The translations under genes were made by a program, and so were the position numbers. From Chloroflexota bacterium (GTDB lineage: Bacteria; Chloroflexota; Anaerolineae; B4-G1; SLSP01): a DNA stretch of 64,000 nucleotides. A model generated the notes under the pieces. The model had not been told where the DNA came from, ran no database searches, and saw only the letters and a list, made by a program, of their open reading frames with translations. The DNA is taken from the NCBI GenBank assembly GCA_019873645.1, contig JAIOAX010000002.1, positions 186,001 through 250,000 on the forward strand, in the 5' to 3' direction. Shown piece after piece: positions 7,727 through 15,591 of the stretch. Position 1 is the stretch's first letter. Each line of letters opens with the position of its first letter.

Positions 7727-10700
7727 TTATACGTCCAGGTTCTGCACCTCGCGGGCGTGGCTCTGGATGAAGCGCCGTCGGGGCGGGACTTCGCTGCCCA
7801 TCAGCATAGAGAAGACCTGATCGGCCTCGGCGGCGTCTTCGATGGTCACCTGAACCAGGGTGCGTTTGGCGGGGTCCATTGTCGTTTCCCATAGCTGCTG
7901 CGGGTTCATTTCACCCAGACCCTTGTAACGCTGCAAGGTGACCTTGCGTCCTTCAAAGGCTTTCAGAACCTGTTCCAGGTCGCTGTCGCTGTAGGCGTAT
8001 TGCTCGTCCTTGCCCGATTTGACCAGGTACAGCGGCGGTTGGGCGATGTACAGGTGCCCGTTCTCGATGAGCGGCTGCATGTAGCGGAAGAAGAAGGTCA
8101 GCAGCAGCGTGGTGATGTGCGCGCCGTCTACGTCGGCATCTGTCATGATAATTGTGCGACCATAGCGCAGGTTTGTGATATCAAACTGATCGCCCACCCC
8201 GCATCCCAGCGCCGAGATGAGCGCTTGCACCTCTTTGTTGGCGAGGATTTTGTTCAGCCCGGCGCGTTCGGTGTTGAGGATTTTCCCACGCAGCGGCAAA
8301 ATTGCCTGGAAGTGACGGTCGCGGCCTTGTTTGGCGCTATTGTGCACAAACACACCGCTTGCCAGGGCAAAATTATGGGTCCCGGGAACTTCAATATCGT
8401 ATACATCTATGCGCTCCGTTACAGGTTCAACGGCGACGATACGATGATTATAATGCGCAACGGCCTCATATACTTTTGCCGCATCATTGTCAAAATAACG
8501 CTTGCAGAATGTATCAAATCGCAACAGAGATTTATCCCGCATCTGTAAACGGTAAGCCCTGTAAGCGTCAAGGTCAATTTCTCCTGGTTGAATCTCGAAC
8601 TGTTTCAGTGCGGCTATCGTTTTACGATAATAAGTTTGCTGTAAAGCAGCCCGGCGTTTGGCCCTGAATTCAGGCGTCCATTGTTGCCGCGTTTTGTCAC
8701 GCTGCCACTCGAGGAGTTCTTGATCTTCCCACTGTTTTTTAGCACGCTCGGAAAAAGTTTGGCGGATTTCGGGATGTTCTACAAAATACCGTCGCACGCG
8801 ATCCGCTTGGGCTTGACGATTCGTGGCATCGCTCCAATACGCACGTTGGGCTTGATCCAGCCGTTGACTATTCTGTTGGCGGTATTCCGCATTTGTATCG
8901 TAGAACTCACGCCATTTTTCAGCCATATAGGTTTTGTATGCCTCATCTTCCCATTGCTCTGTAGCGCGCTCGGAGAGGCGTTGCCGCATTTCCGGTTGCA
9001 ACATACGCTCACTCATCCGGCTGCGGAATTTCTGGCTCTGGCGAATCTCACGGCATTTCTCAATGACTTCTGGCCGATGTATGGTCTGGCCGACATGTTC
9101 TCTGTGCAGAGCAAGATGCTCTTCAGCAGGCAGGCGTTGGATATTGTCGGGGTTGTTATTGCGTTTATTGAAATCAATATGATGACAATGATCTCCATCA
9201 GTCTCGGCGTACACGCTATGCCAGCGGTTATACCAGTCGGCCAGGATATGGGTGAAGAGCCAGGTCTCTGAAGACGGGTCCCAAACCATCTCATAACCAT
9301 CAATGGTGATACCCGCCTCTGTTCGGTCAGATAGCTTACGGTACAGCGGCATAAGGGAATCGCCAGGAGTTAATGCATTTGCAGGTTTGTAAGTGCCGTC
9401 ACGCAGCATGAAGGGATGATCCGGCGTGCAGATGATGGTTTCGCCGTTATCCAGTACCACTTTGACCACCTCAGCAGCGGCTTTTGTCATACGGGCGTTC
9501 ACAATACGCTCCAACCCAATCTTACCGTCATTGCGGATGGTGTAACAATAGTGTTTCCGGCCCGCTGCCTGTTCCGCCACAATCTCTTTGAAACTCAATG
9601 CACGGCCATCGGCCAACGCCACGAGCGTCTCACCCGCAAAACAGCCACCGGCGCTGTCACCCTCGACGATGAACAACTCACTGTTCGATGGGTCGCGGCT
9701 GGAGCAATCGGCAAGTTTGCCGGGGAGCGTCAGGCTTTCCAGCGCGCTCTTGCGGATGACCAGGTCGCGCGCTTTGCGGGCGGCGTCGCGGGCTTTCGAC
9801 GCCGTCAGCCCTTTGTCCACAACCCGCCGGGCGGCGCGGGGATCGGCCTCGAAGAATTCGGCTACGGCCTCGGCGGTCGCCGCCTCGACGGCAAAGCGCA
9901 CCTCCGGGTTCATCAGCTTCACCTTTGTCTGGCTCTCGAACTGCGGATCAGGCACCTTGACGCTGATGACGGCGGTGAGGCCCTCACGGACATCGTCGCC
10001 GGTGAGGTTGGGATCACTGTCTTTAAGGACCGACAGCTTGCGCCCCACGTCGTTGATCGTGCGGGTGAGCGCCGAGCGGAAACCCGTCAGATGCGTGCCG
10101 CCGTCTATGGTGTTGATGGTATTCGCAAAGGCCAGCACGGTTTCGCTGTAGCTATCAGTGTACTGCAAAGCTACCTCGACGATGACGCCTTCGCTTTCCT
10201 TCTCGACATAAATCGGGTCATGCAGCGGCTTGCGGTTGCGGTCGAGGTATTTGACGAACGAGAGGATGCCGCCCTCGAAGTGAAAGCTCATCTGACGCGG
10301 GAAAGGCTGCTCACGCTTGTCAATCAGGTCAATCGTGACGCCCCGGGTGACGAATGCCATTTCCCGAAAACGCTGCGCCAGGGTCTCGAAGCTGTAGGTG
10401 ATATCCGGTTCTTTGAAGATCAAGGGGTCGAAGCGGAAAGTCACAGTCGTTCCGGTGTCCTGCGGGTCGCATTTGCCGATGGGTTCAACGCCGGTGACGG
10501 GGATGCCGCGCTCGTACCGCTGGCGGTAAATCTTCCCATCGTTGGATTTGACGACAGCCTCCATCCACTCTGAAAGCGCGTTCACCGCCGAGACGCCCAC
10601 GCCGTGCAGGCCGCCGGAGACTTTGTATCCCCCGCCGCCGAACTTGCCGCCGGCATGCAATGTCGTCAATACCAATTGTAAGGCCGAGATGCCCTTTTCG

Positions 10701-10969
10701 GGATGGATACCCACCGGGATGCCGCGCCCGTTGTCAATCACCGAGACGCTCTGGTCAGGATGGATGATGACGCGGATATGATCGCAGGCTCCGGCCAGTG
10801 CCTCGTCAATCGAGTTATCCACCACTTCGTAGACCAGGTGATGCAGGGCGCGCACGTCCGTTCCACCCACGTACATCCCCGGACGGCGACGTACCGCTTC
10901 CAGCCCCTCCAAAACTTGAATGGTCGAGGCATCGTATTTCAGTGTATCGTTTTTCGCTTTTGGAACCAT
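7727..10969 (-). CDS. gyrB: DNA gyrase subunit B precursor interrupted by an intein
   Basis: The host protein is about 645 residues after splicing, a normal GyrB length. The GHKL ATPase motifs are present (EVVDNSIDEALAG, DNGRGIPVG, GGLHGVGVSAVNALS). The TOPRIM motif EGDSAGG is split by the intein, and DADVDGAHI and the QRYKGLGEMN tail follow. I chose ATG 10969 because AGGTGG stands six bases before it; GTG 10978 lies inside that site. Gyrase B powers negative supercoiling together with GyrA, which is not in the window. ParE is the main alternative; gyrB is preferred on overall motif pattern. Confidence 0.95.
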   Translation of the reverse strand: MVPKAKNDTLKYDASTIQVLEGLEAVRRRPGMYVGGTDVRALHHLVYEVVDNSIDEALAGACDHIRVIIHPDQSVSVIDNGRGIPVGIHPEKGISALQLVLTTLHAGGKFGGGGYKVSGGLHGVGVSAVNALSEWMEAVVKSNDGKIYRQRYERGIPVTGVEPIGKCDPQDTGTTVTFRFDPLIFKEPDITYSFETLAQRFREMAFVTRGVTIDLIDKREQPFPRQMSFHFEGGILSFVKYLDRNRKPLHDPIYVEKESEGVIVEVALQYTDSYSETVLAFANTINTIDGGTHLTGFRSALTRTINDVGRKLSVLKDSDPNLTGDDVREGLTAVISVKVPDPQFESQTKVKLMNPEVRFAVEAATAEAVAEFFEADPRAARRVVDKGLTASKARDAARKARDLVIRKSALESLTLPGKLADCSSRDPSNSELFIVEGDSAGGCFAGETLVALADGRALSFKEIVAEQAAGRKHYCYTIRNDGKIGLERIVNARMTKAAAEVVKVVLDNGETIICTPDHPFMLRDGTYKPANALTPGDSLMPLYRKLSDRTEAGITIDGYEMVWDPSSETWLFTHILADWYNRWHSVYAETDGDHCHHIDFNKRNNNPDNIQRLPAEEHLALHREHVGQTIHRPEVIEKCREIRQSQKFRSRMSERMLQPEMRQRLSERATEQWEDEAYKTYMAEKWREFYDTNAEYRQQNSQRLDQAQRAYWSDATNRQAQADRVRRYFVEHPEIRQTFSERAKKQWEDQELLEWQRDKTRQQWTPEFRAKRRAALQQTYYRKTIAALKQFEIQPGEIDLDAYRAYRLQMRDKSLLRFDTFCKRYFDNDAAKVYEAVAHYNHRIVAVEPVTERIDVYDIEVPGTHNFALASGVFVHNSAKQGRDRHFQAILPLRGKILNTERAGLNKILANKEVQALISALGCGVGDQFDITNLRYGRTIIMTDADVDGAHITTLLLTFFFRYMQPLIENGHLYIAQPPLYLVKSGKDEQYAYSDSDLEQVLKAFEGRKVTLQRYKGLGEMNPQQLWETTMDPAKRTLVQVTIEDAAEADQVFSMLMGSEVPPRRRFIQSHAREVQNLDV
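8339..9643 (-). other. intein with HNH homing endonuclease in gyrB
   Basis: A 435-residue insertion between EGDSAGG and SAKQGRDRHF. It begins with Cys (CFAGETLVALADG, block A) and ends ASGVFVHN, with Ser as the +1 extein residue. Block B is TIICTPDHPFML with the expected TxxH. Block F is DIEVPGTHNFALASG. The centre carries an HNH nuclease, DHCHHIDFNKRNNNPDNIQR ending in EHLALH. It is followed by about 150 residues of repeated SERAxxQWED-type helical units that look like DNA-binding modules of the NUMOD kind. All splicing residues look intact, so it should be active. It sits in an active-site motif, as homing inteins usually do. Confidence 0.95.
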
Positions 10970-10994
10970 GATGTCCACCTATTTAACTCTTACT

Positions 10995-12029
10995 TTAATG
11001 AATGGCCGGCGCTTCTTTGATCGCTTGCGCTTGTTGCGCCGTCGTCAGAAAATTCAGCCGGTCCTGGTAAAAGACGAACAGCGTGGCCGTCAACGCGGTG
11101 CTGATGAACGCATGGCCGGCGATGCCCACCAGGTTGGCCCAGGTTGCCGGCTTAGGCAACGTCCATACGACGTTGAACCCCTGCGCAATAACCAGGATCA
11201 ACAGGATCAAAAAGGTCGCGTTCACAAAATCGCCGCGCGTGAGGAGGATGCTTTCACGGATGGCATGGAATACTGAACGCCGTGCTTGCGTCATCCCGGG
11301 AATGGCAAAGATCAGATGAAACACAGTAAACGTGATCAGCGAGAAACTCATCATCAACACCAGCAAAGCCAGGCCCACGCTCAACACGCCGACCAGGGTG
11401 GCAAACGCCAGGCCGGCCATGCCCAATGTCCCCCCCACGCTCAGAATGACCAGGGTCAGCAACAACAACTGTCCCCATAACCTGGGAAACGTCTGCGGTC
11501 CGCCAAGCGGCGCTTCGGTCTCCTCCAGTACCCGTCGCCCCAGGCCACGCAGATACAGTGCGCCAAGGCCGATCCCCACAACGAACAACCCTATTTCCAC
11601 AAGCAACGCCACCAACGCCGAGGCGATCGTCATCTCCGGCCGTAGCCCAAAGGGACGCTCCAGCGTCATCCGCGAAGCCATCAAGGCCGGCACGCCCAAC
11701 AGTGGCGCCGGGCTAAGGGTGGCGAAAAGGTTGTAGCGCAGCGCCAGCTCATTGAGCGACTGACTCAGCAACGCCAGCATCTGTTGCGCTTCCGGCGTCC
11801 CCGATGCAGTAACCGCCGTAAAAATTTGTCGAAACCAGCGTTCCAATCCCAGAAACAGCGGCGCCAATGAAAGCCGCGGCCCCAGCCACAGAAACACATC
11901 CAGCAATAACGGGATGATCAGGGTCTCCAGGTGGCGGGCGGTAATCTCAAAGCCCGCCGCCAGACACGTTAAAATGCCGAGCGGCTGACGCGGCTCGGTT
12001 TGGGTTTTAGATTGCTGTTCTTCGGTCAC
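10995..12029 (-). CDS. hypothetical integral membrane protein
   Basis: A 344-residue protein, GTG start, ending just upstream of gyrB on the same strand. It has about six long hydrophobic segments, including about residues 33-55, 130-160, 185-235 and 265-325, and a Gln-rich cytosolic N-terminus. Similar multi-helix proteins without known function are common in Chloroflexota. The gap to gyrB is about 25 bases, so it may be co-transcribed, but no functional link is evident. Confidence 0.75.
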   Translation of the reverse strand: MTEEQQSKTQTEPRQPLGILTCLAAGFEITARHLETLIIPLLLDVFLWLGPRLSLAPLFLGLERWFRQIFTAVTASGTPEAQQMLALLSQSLNELALRYNLFATLSPAPLLGVPALMASRMTLERPFGLRPEMTIASALVALLVEIGLFVVGIGLGALYLRGLGRRVLEETEAPLGGPQTFPRLWGQLLLLTLVILSVGGTLGMAGLAFATLVGVLSVGLALLVLMMSFSLITFTVFHLIFAIPGMTQARRSVFHAIRESILLTRGDFVNATFLILLILVIAQGFNVVWTLPKPATWANLVGIAGHAFISTALTATLFVFYQDRLNFLTTAQQAQAIKEAPAIH

Positions 12030-12090
12030 AGAGGTTATTTTACCATATCCAGACTAAATGACGAATAAGTTTGTCACAGGTGAAATTCCA

Positions 12091-12122
12091 GACCTGACAG
12101 ATCTCCTGAGACCCGTCAGGTC
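12091..12122. repeat. inverted repeat of the GACCTGTCAGGTC family
   Basis: GACCTGAC at 12091-12098 pairs with GTCAGGTC at 12115-12122 across a 16-base loop. The same core recurs in the tRNA-Glu terminator at 12486-12516, so this is a small dispersed palindrome family. It may end transcription of whatever enters from either side, but no T-run follows here. Confidence 0.55.
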
Positions 12123-12147
12123 TATCCTTCCAGTTGAAGTAAGGCTT

Positions 12148-12319
12148 AGGGCTATCGCATTTGGAAAACTTTGTCCCGTCGTGCTGTCTGTTGTGCCGCT
12201 AAAGCGGCGTTTTTAGGAGGGGATTTTTGTGGCGGGGCGAAGCCCCGCCACAAAAATCCCCCTTTCCCCGGCCTTCAGGCCGTATTCAGTTGCCGGAAGC
12301 GGCCAAATGCGATAGCCCT
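12148..12319. mobile_element. MITE-like element, 17-bp terminal inverted repeats and 16-bp flanking direct repeats
   Basis: The 172-bp element starts AGGGCTATCGCATTTGG (12148-12164) and ends with its exact complement CCAAATGCGATAGCCCT (12303-12319). It is flanked by identical 16-bp direct repeats AGTTGAAGTAAGGCTT at 12132-12147 and 12320-12335, as expected of a long target duplication. Inside are GCCGCT-AA-AGCGGC (12195-12208, then GTTTTT) and a perfect 20-bp stem with a GAA loop (12219-12238 with 12242-12261). It encodes no protein. The transposase family is unknown; long duplications recall the IS1634 group, but that is only a suggestion. Confidence 0.8.
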
Positions 12320-12333
12320 AGTTGAAGTAAGGC

Positions 12334-12361
12334 TTGACAGGGTAGTACTTTGTGTTACAAT
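12334..12361 (+). promoter_or_regulatory. sigma-70 promoter of tRNA-Glu
   Basis: TTGACA at 12334-12339 and TACAAT at 12356-12361 with a 16-base spacer, 11 bases before the tRNA. The first two bases of the -35 box are the last bases of the right-hand 16-bp direct repeat of the MITE-like element, so the insertion happened exactly at the promoter edge. Confidence 0.8.
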
Positions 12362-12372
12362 CTTCGACGTAT

Positions 12373-12447
12373 GCCCTCATCGTCTAGTCAGGTCTAGGAC
12401 ACAGGCCTTTCAAGCCTGGTACATGGGTTCGAATCCCGTTGAGGGCA
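12373..12447 (+). tRNA. tRNA-Glu (anticodon TTC)
   Basis: 75 bases. The acceptor GCCCTCA pairs with TGAGGGC, the anticodon stem CAGGC/GCCTG encloses CTTTCAA with TTC, and the T arm GGGTTCGAATCCC is canonical. The discriminator is A and CCA is not encoded. Confidence 0.95.
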
Positions 12448-12485
12448 CACGTTCCCTTATATCGGTGAGGATAGGATGACAATGC

Positions 12486-12521
12486 GACCTGTCAGGTTTA
12501 TCAAACCTGGCAGGTCTTTTT
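12486..12521 (+). terminator. rho-independent terminator after tRNA-Glu
   Basis: GACCTGTCAGGTTT pairs with AAACCTGGCAGGTC (one mismatch) around ATC, followed by TTTTT. It shares its core with the inverted repeat at 12091-12122. Confidence 0.8.
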
Positions 12522-12627
12522 GTTGGATCGGCAGGTGCGAACGGGGGCCGTCCCGAACACTCCCCCTCATTTGACCGGTACCTGCTTGCCCTTGCCGCCT
12601 ACCGCGGTCAGGCTATACTTGTCACCG

Positions 12628-14718
12628 ATGAACACCGATAAAACCATCTCTCTCCGCCGCTGGTTGCCGCTGGCCTTGTTTGCCGGCTTCGCGCTGTTGT
12701 ACGTCGCCTTCCGCAGTATCTCACTGGATGACTTCGACAGCTACAGTTTCGCGCTGGCCCTCGCAGACTTCAATCTGGAGTTGCAACAGCCGCAGCCGCC
12801 GGGATTTCCGGTATACGTCTTTCTGGGGCGGCTGCTGTATCGCGTCACCGGCTCGGCGACGACGGCGCTGACACTGTTGAGCGCGCTCAGCGGCGCCGGC
12901 GCGGTGGCGCTGGTCTATGCCCTGGGGCTGATGGTTGACCGCAAAACGCCTTGCCCCGCCGGACTGGCGGCATTGCTTGTCGGGCTGACGCCGCTTGGCT
13001 GGCTGACCGCCGAGAAAGCGTTGAGCGACGCCCCCGGTTTGCTGGGGACGCTGCTGGCGATGGTGTTATGGTGGCGCGGTCTCACAAAGGACGCGATTGG
13101 GAAATTGTGGCTGCCATTAGCCGCTTTTGTGACCGGCTTGCTGCTCGGCGTGCGCCCCCAGAATGGATTGCCGGTTGTCGTGCTCGGCGGATTTGTCGCA
13201 GTGCGGCATCTCACGCTCAAACGTCCTGCGCGCGATCTGATGCTGGCGTGCGGCGGTGGGCTGTTCGGCGTCGCGCTATGGCTCATTCCTACGGCTGTCG
13301 CAGTGGGCGGTTTGCCCGCGTACATGGCACAGCTTCAATCCCATGCCACTCATGTAGGGCGCGCCGATTCACTGTTAGGGATGGGTTTGCCGCTGGGGAT
13401 GGCGTTGCGCGCCCGTGCACTGGCATTCGCGGATACGTGGCTCACGTCCACAATCGGCGTGGGGACATTTACGCCGTGGGGTCGGCGCGAAACCCTGATT
13501 GTGGGGATGACGGCGGCAGTGTTCATCCTTGCCCTGGCGCGGGCTGCATGGTGGCGGCGCGACGTGCAGTTCCTGGCGCTGTGGGCCATTGTCGCCGCGG
13601 CGCAGGTCTTTTTCTTTGAGAATCTGGATCGGCCCCGGCTGATGCTACCTATCCTGCCGCCGGTAGCGTTGCTCGTGGCGCATGGCTGGATGCGGCTCTT
13701 GTCAACGGATTCAACGGATGAAGCGGAAAGAGAAGCGTCAACGGATTTAACGGACGAAACGGAAAGAGAAGCGTCAACGGATTTAACGGATGAAACGGCT
13801 AGAAGACAACCGAGACGCTGGAAGTCGCCCCTGCGCGGGCTGATGATTCTCAGTGCGGCGGCGTTGTTACTGGCGCAGGGGTTGCCGTTGGCGACCCAAC
13901 TGGCGACGGTCCCCGCGCCGCCCGCCCAGGCGACGGCTTATGTCGCGGTGCACTATCCGGCGGAGCAGACACTCATCGCCGCTGCCGGCTCGTTCCGCGC
14001 CGTGCAGGTGGAGTTACCGACATATCGGCTGGCCTACCTTTATCGCTTCGACGCCGAAGCGGTAGCACAAACACTGAGGAGTGGCGTGCGCTATGTCGTC
14101 GTCTTCGACCGCGATCAATTTCCGGCCGCTGCGATGGCGACGTTGAGCGCCGATGGACGTTACGTGCCCCTGGAAGAACGCACCTTCACCCGCAGTCGGC
14201 GCGTTCACACCCAGCATGACCAGGTGCGCGTGCAGGTGCTCACGCCTGCCGATCTTGTGCCGCCAGAAGCTCTGACGCTGCCACCGGATGGCTGCATTGA
14301 CATCGGCGGCGAATCCGATGGACGCTATCTCGCGCAGGGCTGGTTCCGCCCGGAGGACATCGGCGGGACGAGCGGCCGCTGGGCCGGCGAAACGCTGACC
14401 TCAACGCTGCGGGTGACATTGCAACCGGCATCCACATACTGGTTGCGCTTCCGCGCGCTGGCCTATCCTCCTGAACAGAACCTCACGCTCCGCATAGCCG
14501 GCCGTGAAATCGAACACCTGCCTCTGGCGCCAGGCTGGGCCGAATACGAAGTCACGCTCGCGGCAGAAGGCATCTCCGCCGGAGAAATTACCACGCTGGA
14601 GTTCGTGCATACTGTGGCACAGTCACCCTTCGAGGCGACCGGTGGCGGTAGCTCGGATACCCGTCCCCTGACAGCAGCCTACGATTGGGTGTGCGTTACG
14701 GTAGACAATAAACGGTAG
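12628..14718 (+). CDS. GT39-like membrane glycosyltransferase with C-terminal jelly-roll-like region
   Basis: A 696-residue protein. The N-terminus has one helix followed by SISLDDFDSYSFALALADF, the acidic first-loop motif of GT-C transferases that use lipid-linked sugars. About nine more helices run to residue 375, and a soluble domain of about 300 residues follows. Residues about 357-392 are an insertion made of repeated STDLTDETEREA units, encoded by an internal copy of the intergenic CAACGGATTTAACGGA repeat. The stop codon lies in a GTAGACGG repeat at 14700-14728. ATG 12628 is preferred to the longer frame from 12520, which reads the tRNA terminator. Confidence 0.85.
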   Translation: MNTDKTISLRRWLPLALFAGFALLYVAFRSISLDDFDSYSFALALADFNLELQQPQPPGFPVYVFLGRLLYRVTGSATTALTLLSALSGAGAVALVYALGLMVDRKTPCPAGLAALLVGLTPLGWLTAEKALSDAPGLLGTLLAMVLWWRGLTKDAIGKLWLPLAAFVTGLLLGVRPQNGLPVVVLGGFVAVRHLTLKRPARDLMLACGGGLFGVALWLIPTAVAVGGLPAYMAQLQSHATHVGRADSLLGMGLPLGMALRARALAFADTWLTSTIGVGTFTPWGRRETLIVGMTAAVFILALARAAWWRRDVQFLALWAIVAAAQVFFFENLDRPRLMLPILPPVALLVAHGWMRLLSTDSTDEAEREASTDLTDETEREASTDLTDETARRQPRRWKSPLRGLMILSAAALLLAQGLPLATQLATVPAPPAQATAYVAVHYPAEQTLIAAAGSFRAVQVELPTYRLAYLYRFDAEAVAQTLRSGVRYVVVFDRDQFPAAAMATLSADGRYVPLEERTFTRSRRVHTQHDQVRVQVLTPADLVPPEALTLPPDGCIDIGGESDGRYLAQGWFRPEDIGGTSGRWAGETLTSTLRVTLQPASTYWLRFRALAYPPEQNLTLRIAGREIEHLPLAPGWAEYEVTLAAEGISAGEITTLEFVHTVAQSPFEATGGGSSDTRPLTAAYDWVCVTVDNKR

Positions 14719-14728
14719 ACGGGGTCAG
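14700..14728. repeat. GTAGACGGTAGAC repeat (family D), copy 1
   Basis: GTAGACAATAAACGGTAGAC followed by GGGGTCAG. It overlaps the 3' end of the preceding gene and supplies its TAG stop. Further copies lie at 15557-15591 and, in reverse, at 18557-18582. Confidence 0.7.
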
Positions 14729-14799
14729 AAAGGTAGGCAGCGGGAGGTGACGTAATTTATCCCATATCCAACTTCTGCCCCCAAATAGAAATGCGTCGA

Positions 14800-14840
14800 A
14801 AATTGTGTTATAATATAGACACAAATGAGATACAATTGTG
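14800..14840 (+). promoter_or_regulatory. promoter and operator of the Phd/VapC operon
   Basis: TATAAT at 14809-14814 is embedded in the inverted repeat TTGTGT (14803-14808) / ACACAA (14819-14824). A second palindrome, ACAATTGT (14832-14839), lies just before the antitoxin ribosome binding site. Palindromes over the -10 box are expected for autorepression by a Phd-type antitoxin. No convincing -35 box is seen. Confidence 0.55.
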
Positions 14841-14857
14841 TAACAAAGAGGTGGACA

Positions 14858-15136
14858 ATGGCGATAATCGGTGTGCGCGAACTGCGTCAACAGACCTCGG
14901 AAGTGTTGCGGAAGGTGAAGGAGGAGCGGGCAGAATACATCATCACGCACCAGGGTATTCCGGTGGCGCTGTTGTTGCCGCTTGACGAGGCGGCGGTGGA
15001 GCAAGCGATTGTGCAAGTTGGCAAACGTGGCGCATCGCGGGCATGGCAGACTTATGCGCAGATCGCTGCGCGCGCGCGGGATGCCTGGCCTGCGGACACT
15101 GAGACCCAGACGCTTCTGGATGAGATCCGGCGCTAG
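14858..15136 (+). CDS. Phd/YefM-type antitoxin
   Basis: A 92-residue protein. Its N-terminus IIGVRELRQQTSEVLRKVKE and ITHQGIPVALLLPL form the standard Phd/YefM DNA-binding fold, and the acidic C-terminus is the toxin-binding part. AGGTGG precedes ATG 14858, and the longer frame from 14825 lacks such a site. It neutralises the PIN toxin encoded four bases downstream and should repress its own promoter. Confidence 0.9.
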   Translation: MAIIGVRELRQQTSEVLRKVKEERAEYIITHQGIPVALLLPLDEAAVEQAIVQVGKRGASRAWQTYAQIAARARDAWPADTETQTLLDEIRR

Positions 15137-15140
15137 GGCG

Positions 15141-15575
15141 ATGTTCACACTGGATGCCAGTGTCCACATCAACGCCATCAATCCCAATGAGCCTGGGAGC
15201 GCCGCGAGCCAGGCGTGCCTGCAACGCCTGATCGAGCAACAACAGACTGTGATCTCCCCGACGTTGTTGCTGGTGGAGCTTGCTGCCGCTGTTGCCCGTT
15301 CTTTGGATAACACCGCCCTGGCGCTGGAATTGACACAGGCTGTACGCGCTTTACCGGGCCAGATATGGGTCGCTCTGGATGATGATCTGGCGGCTGAAGC
15401 GGCGCAGTTAGGCGCGGAAGCGCGTCTGCGCGGCGCGGATGCCGTTTACGCAGCGGTGGCGCGCCGCTTTGGAACCACACTGATCACCCGCGACCGACAA
15501 CAGCTAGAACGATTGCGCGATCTCCTGCCAGTGCTGACGCCGGAAGCCTGGAATATGGTAGACGGTAGACAGTAG
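15141..15575 (+). CDS. PIN-domain toxin (VapC type)
   Basis: A 144-residue protein. The conserved acidic residues of PIN ribonucleases are visible: D in MFTLDASVHI (residue 5), E in LLLVELAAAV, D in LRGADAVYAAVA, and D in TLITRDRQQLERL. It starts four bases after the antitoxin stop. Its last residues (MVDGRQ and stop) are written by a GTAGACGGTAGACAGTAG repeat, so the natural C-terminus may have been replaced. The target RNA is unknown. Confidence 0.92.
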   Translation: MFTLDASVHINAINPNEPGSAASQACLQRLIEQQQTVISPTLLLVELAAAVARSLDNTALALELTQAVRALPGQIWVALDDDLAAEAAQLGAEARLRGADAVYAAVARRFGTTLITRDRQQLERLRDLLPVLTPEAWNMVDGRQ

Positions 15576-15591
15576 GCGGTAGACGGGGTCA
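15557..15591. repeat. GTAGACGGTAGAC repeat (family D), copy 2, between convergent genes
   Basis: Three imperfect GGTAGACG units lie between the convergent vapC and ABC ATPase genes. They contain the vapC stop (TAG 15573-15575) and touch the ATPase stop at 15589-15591. Confidence 0.75.
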
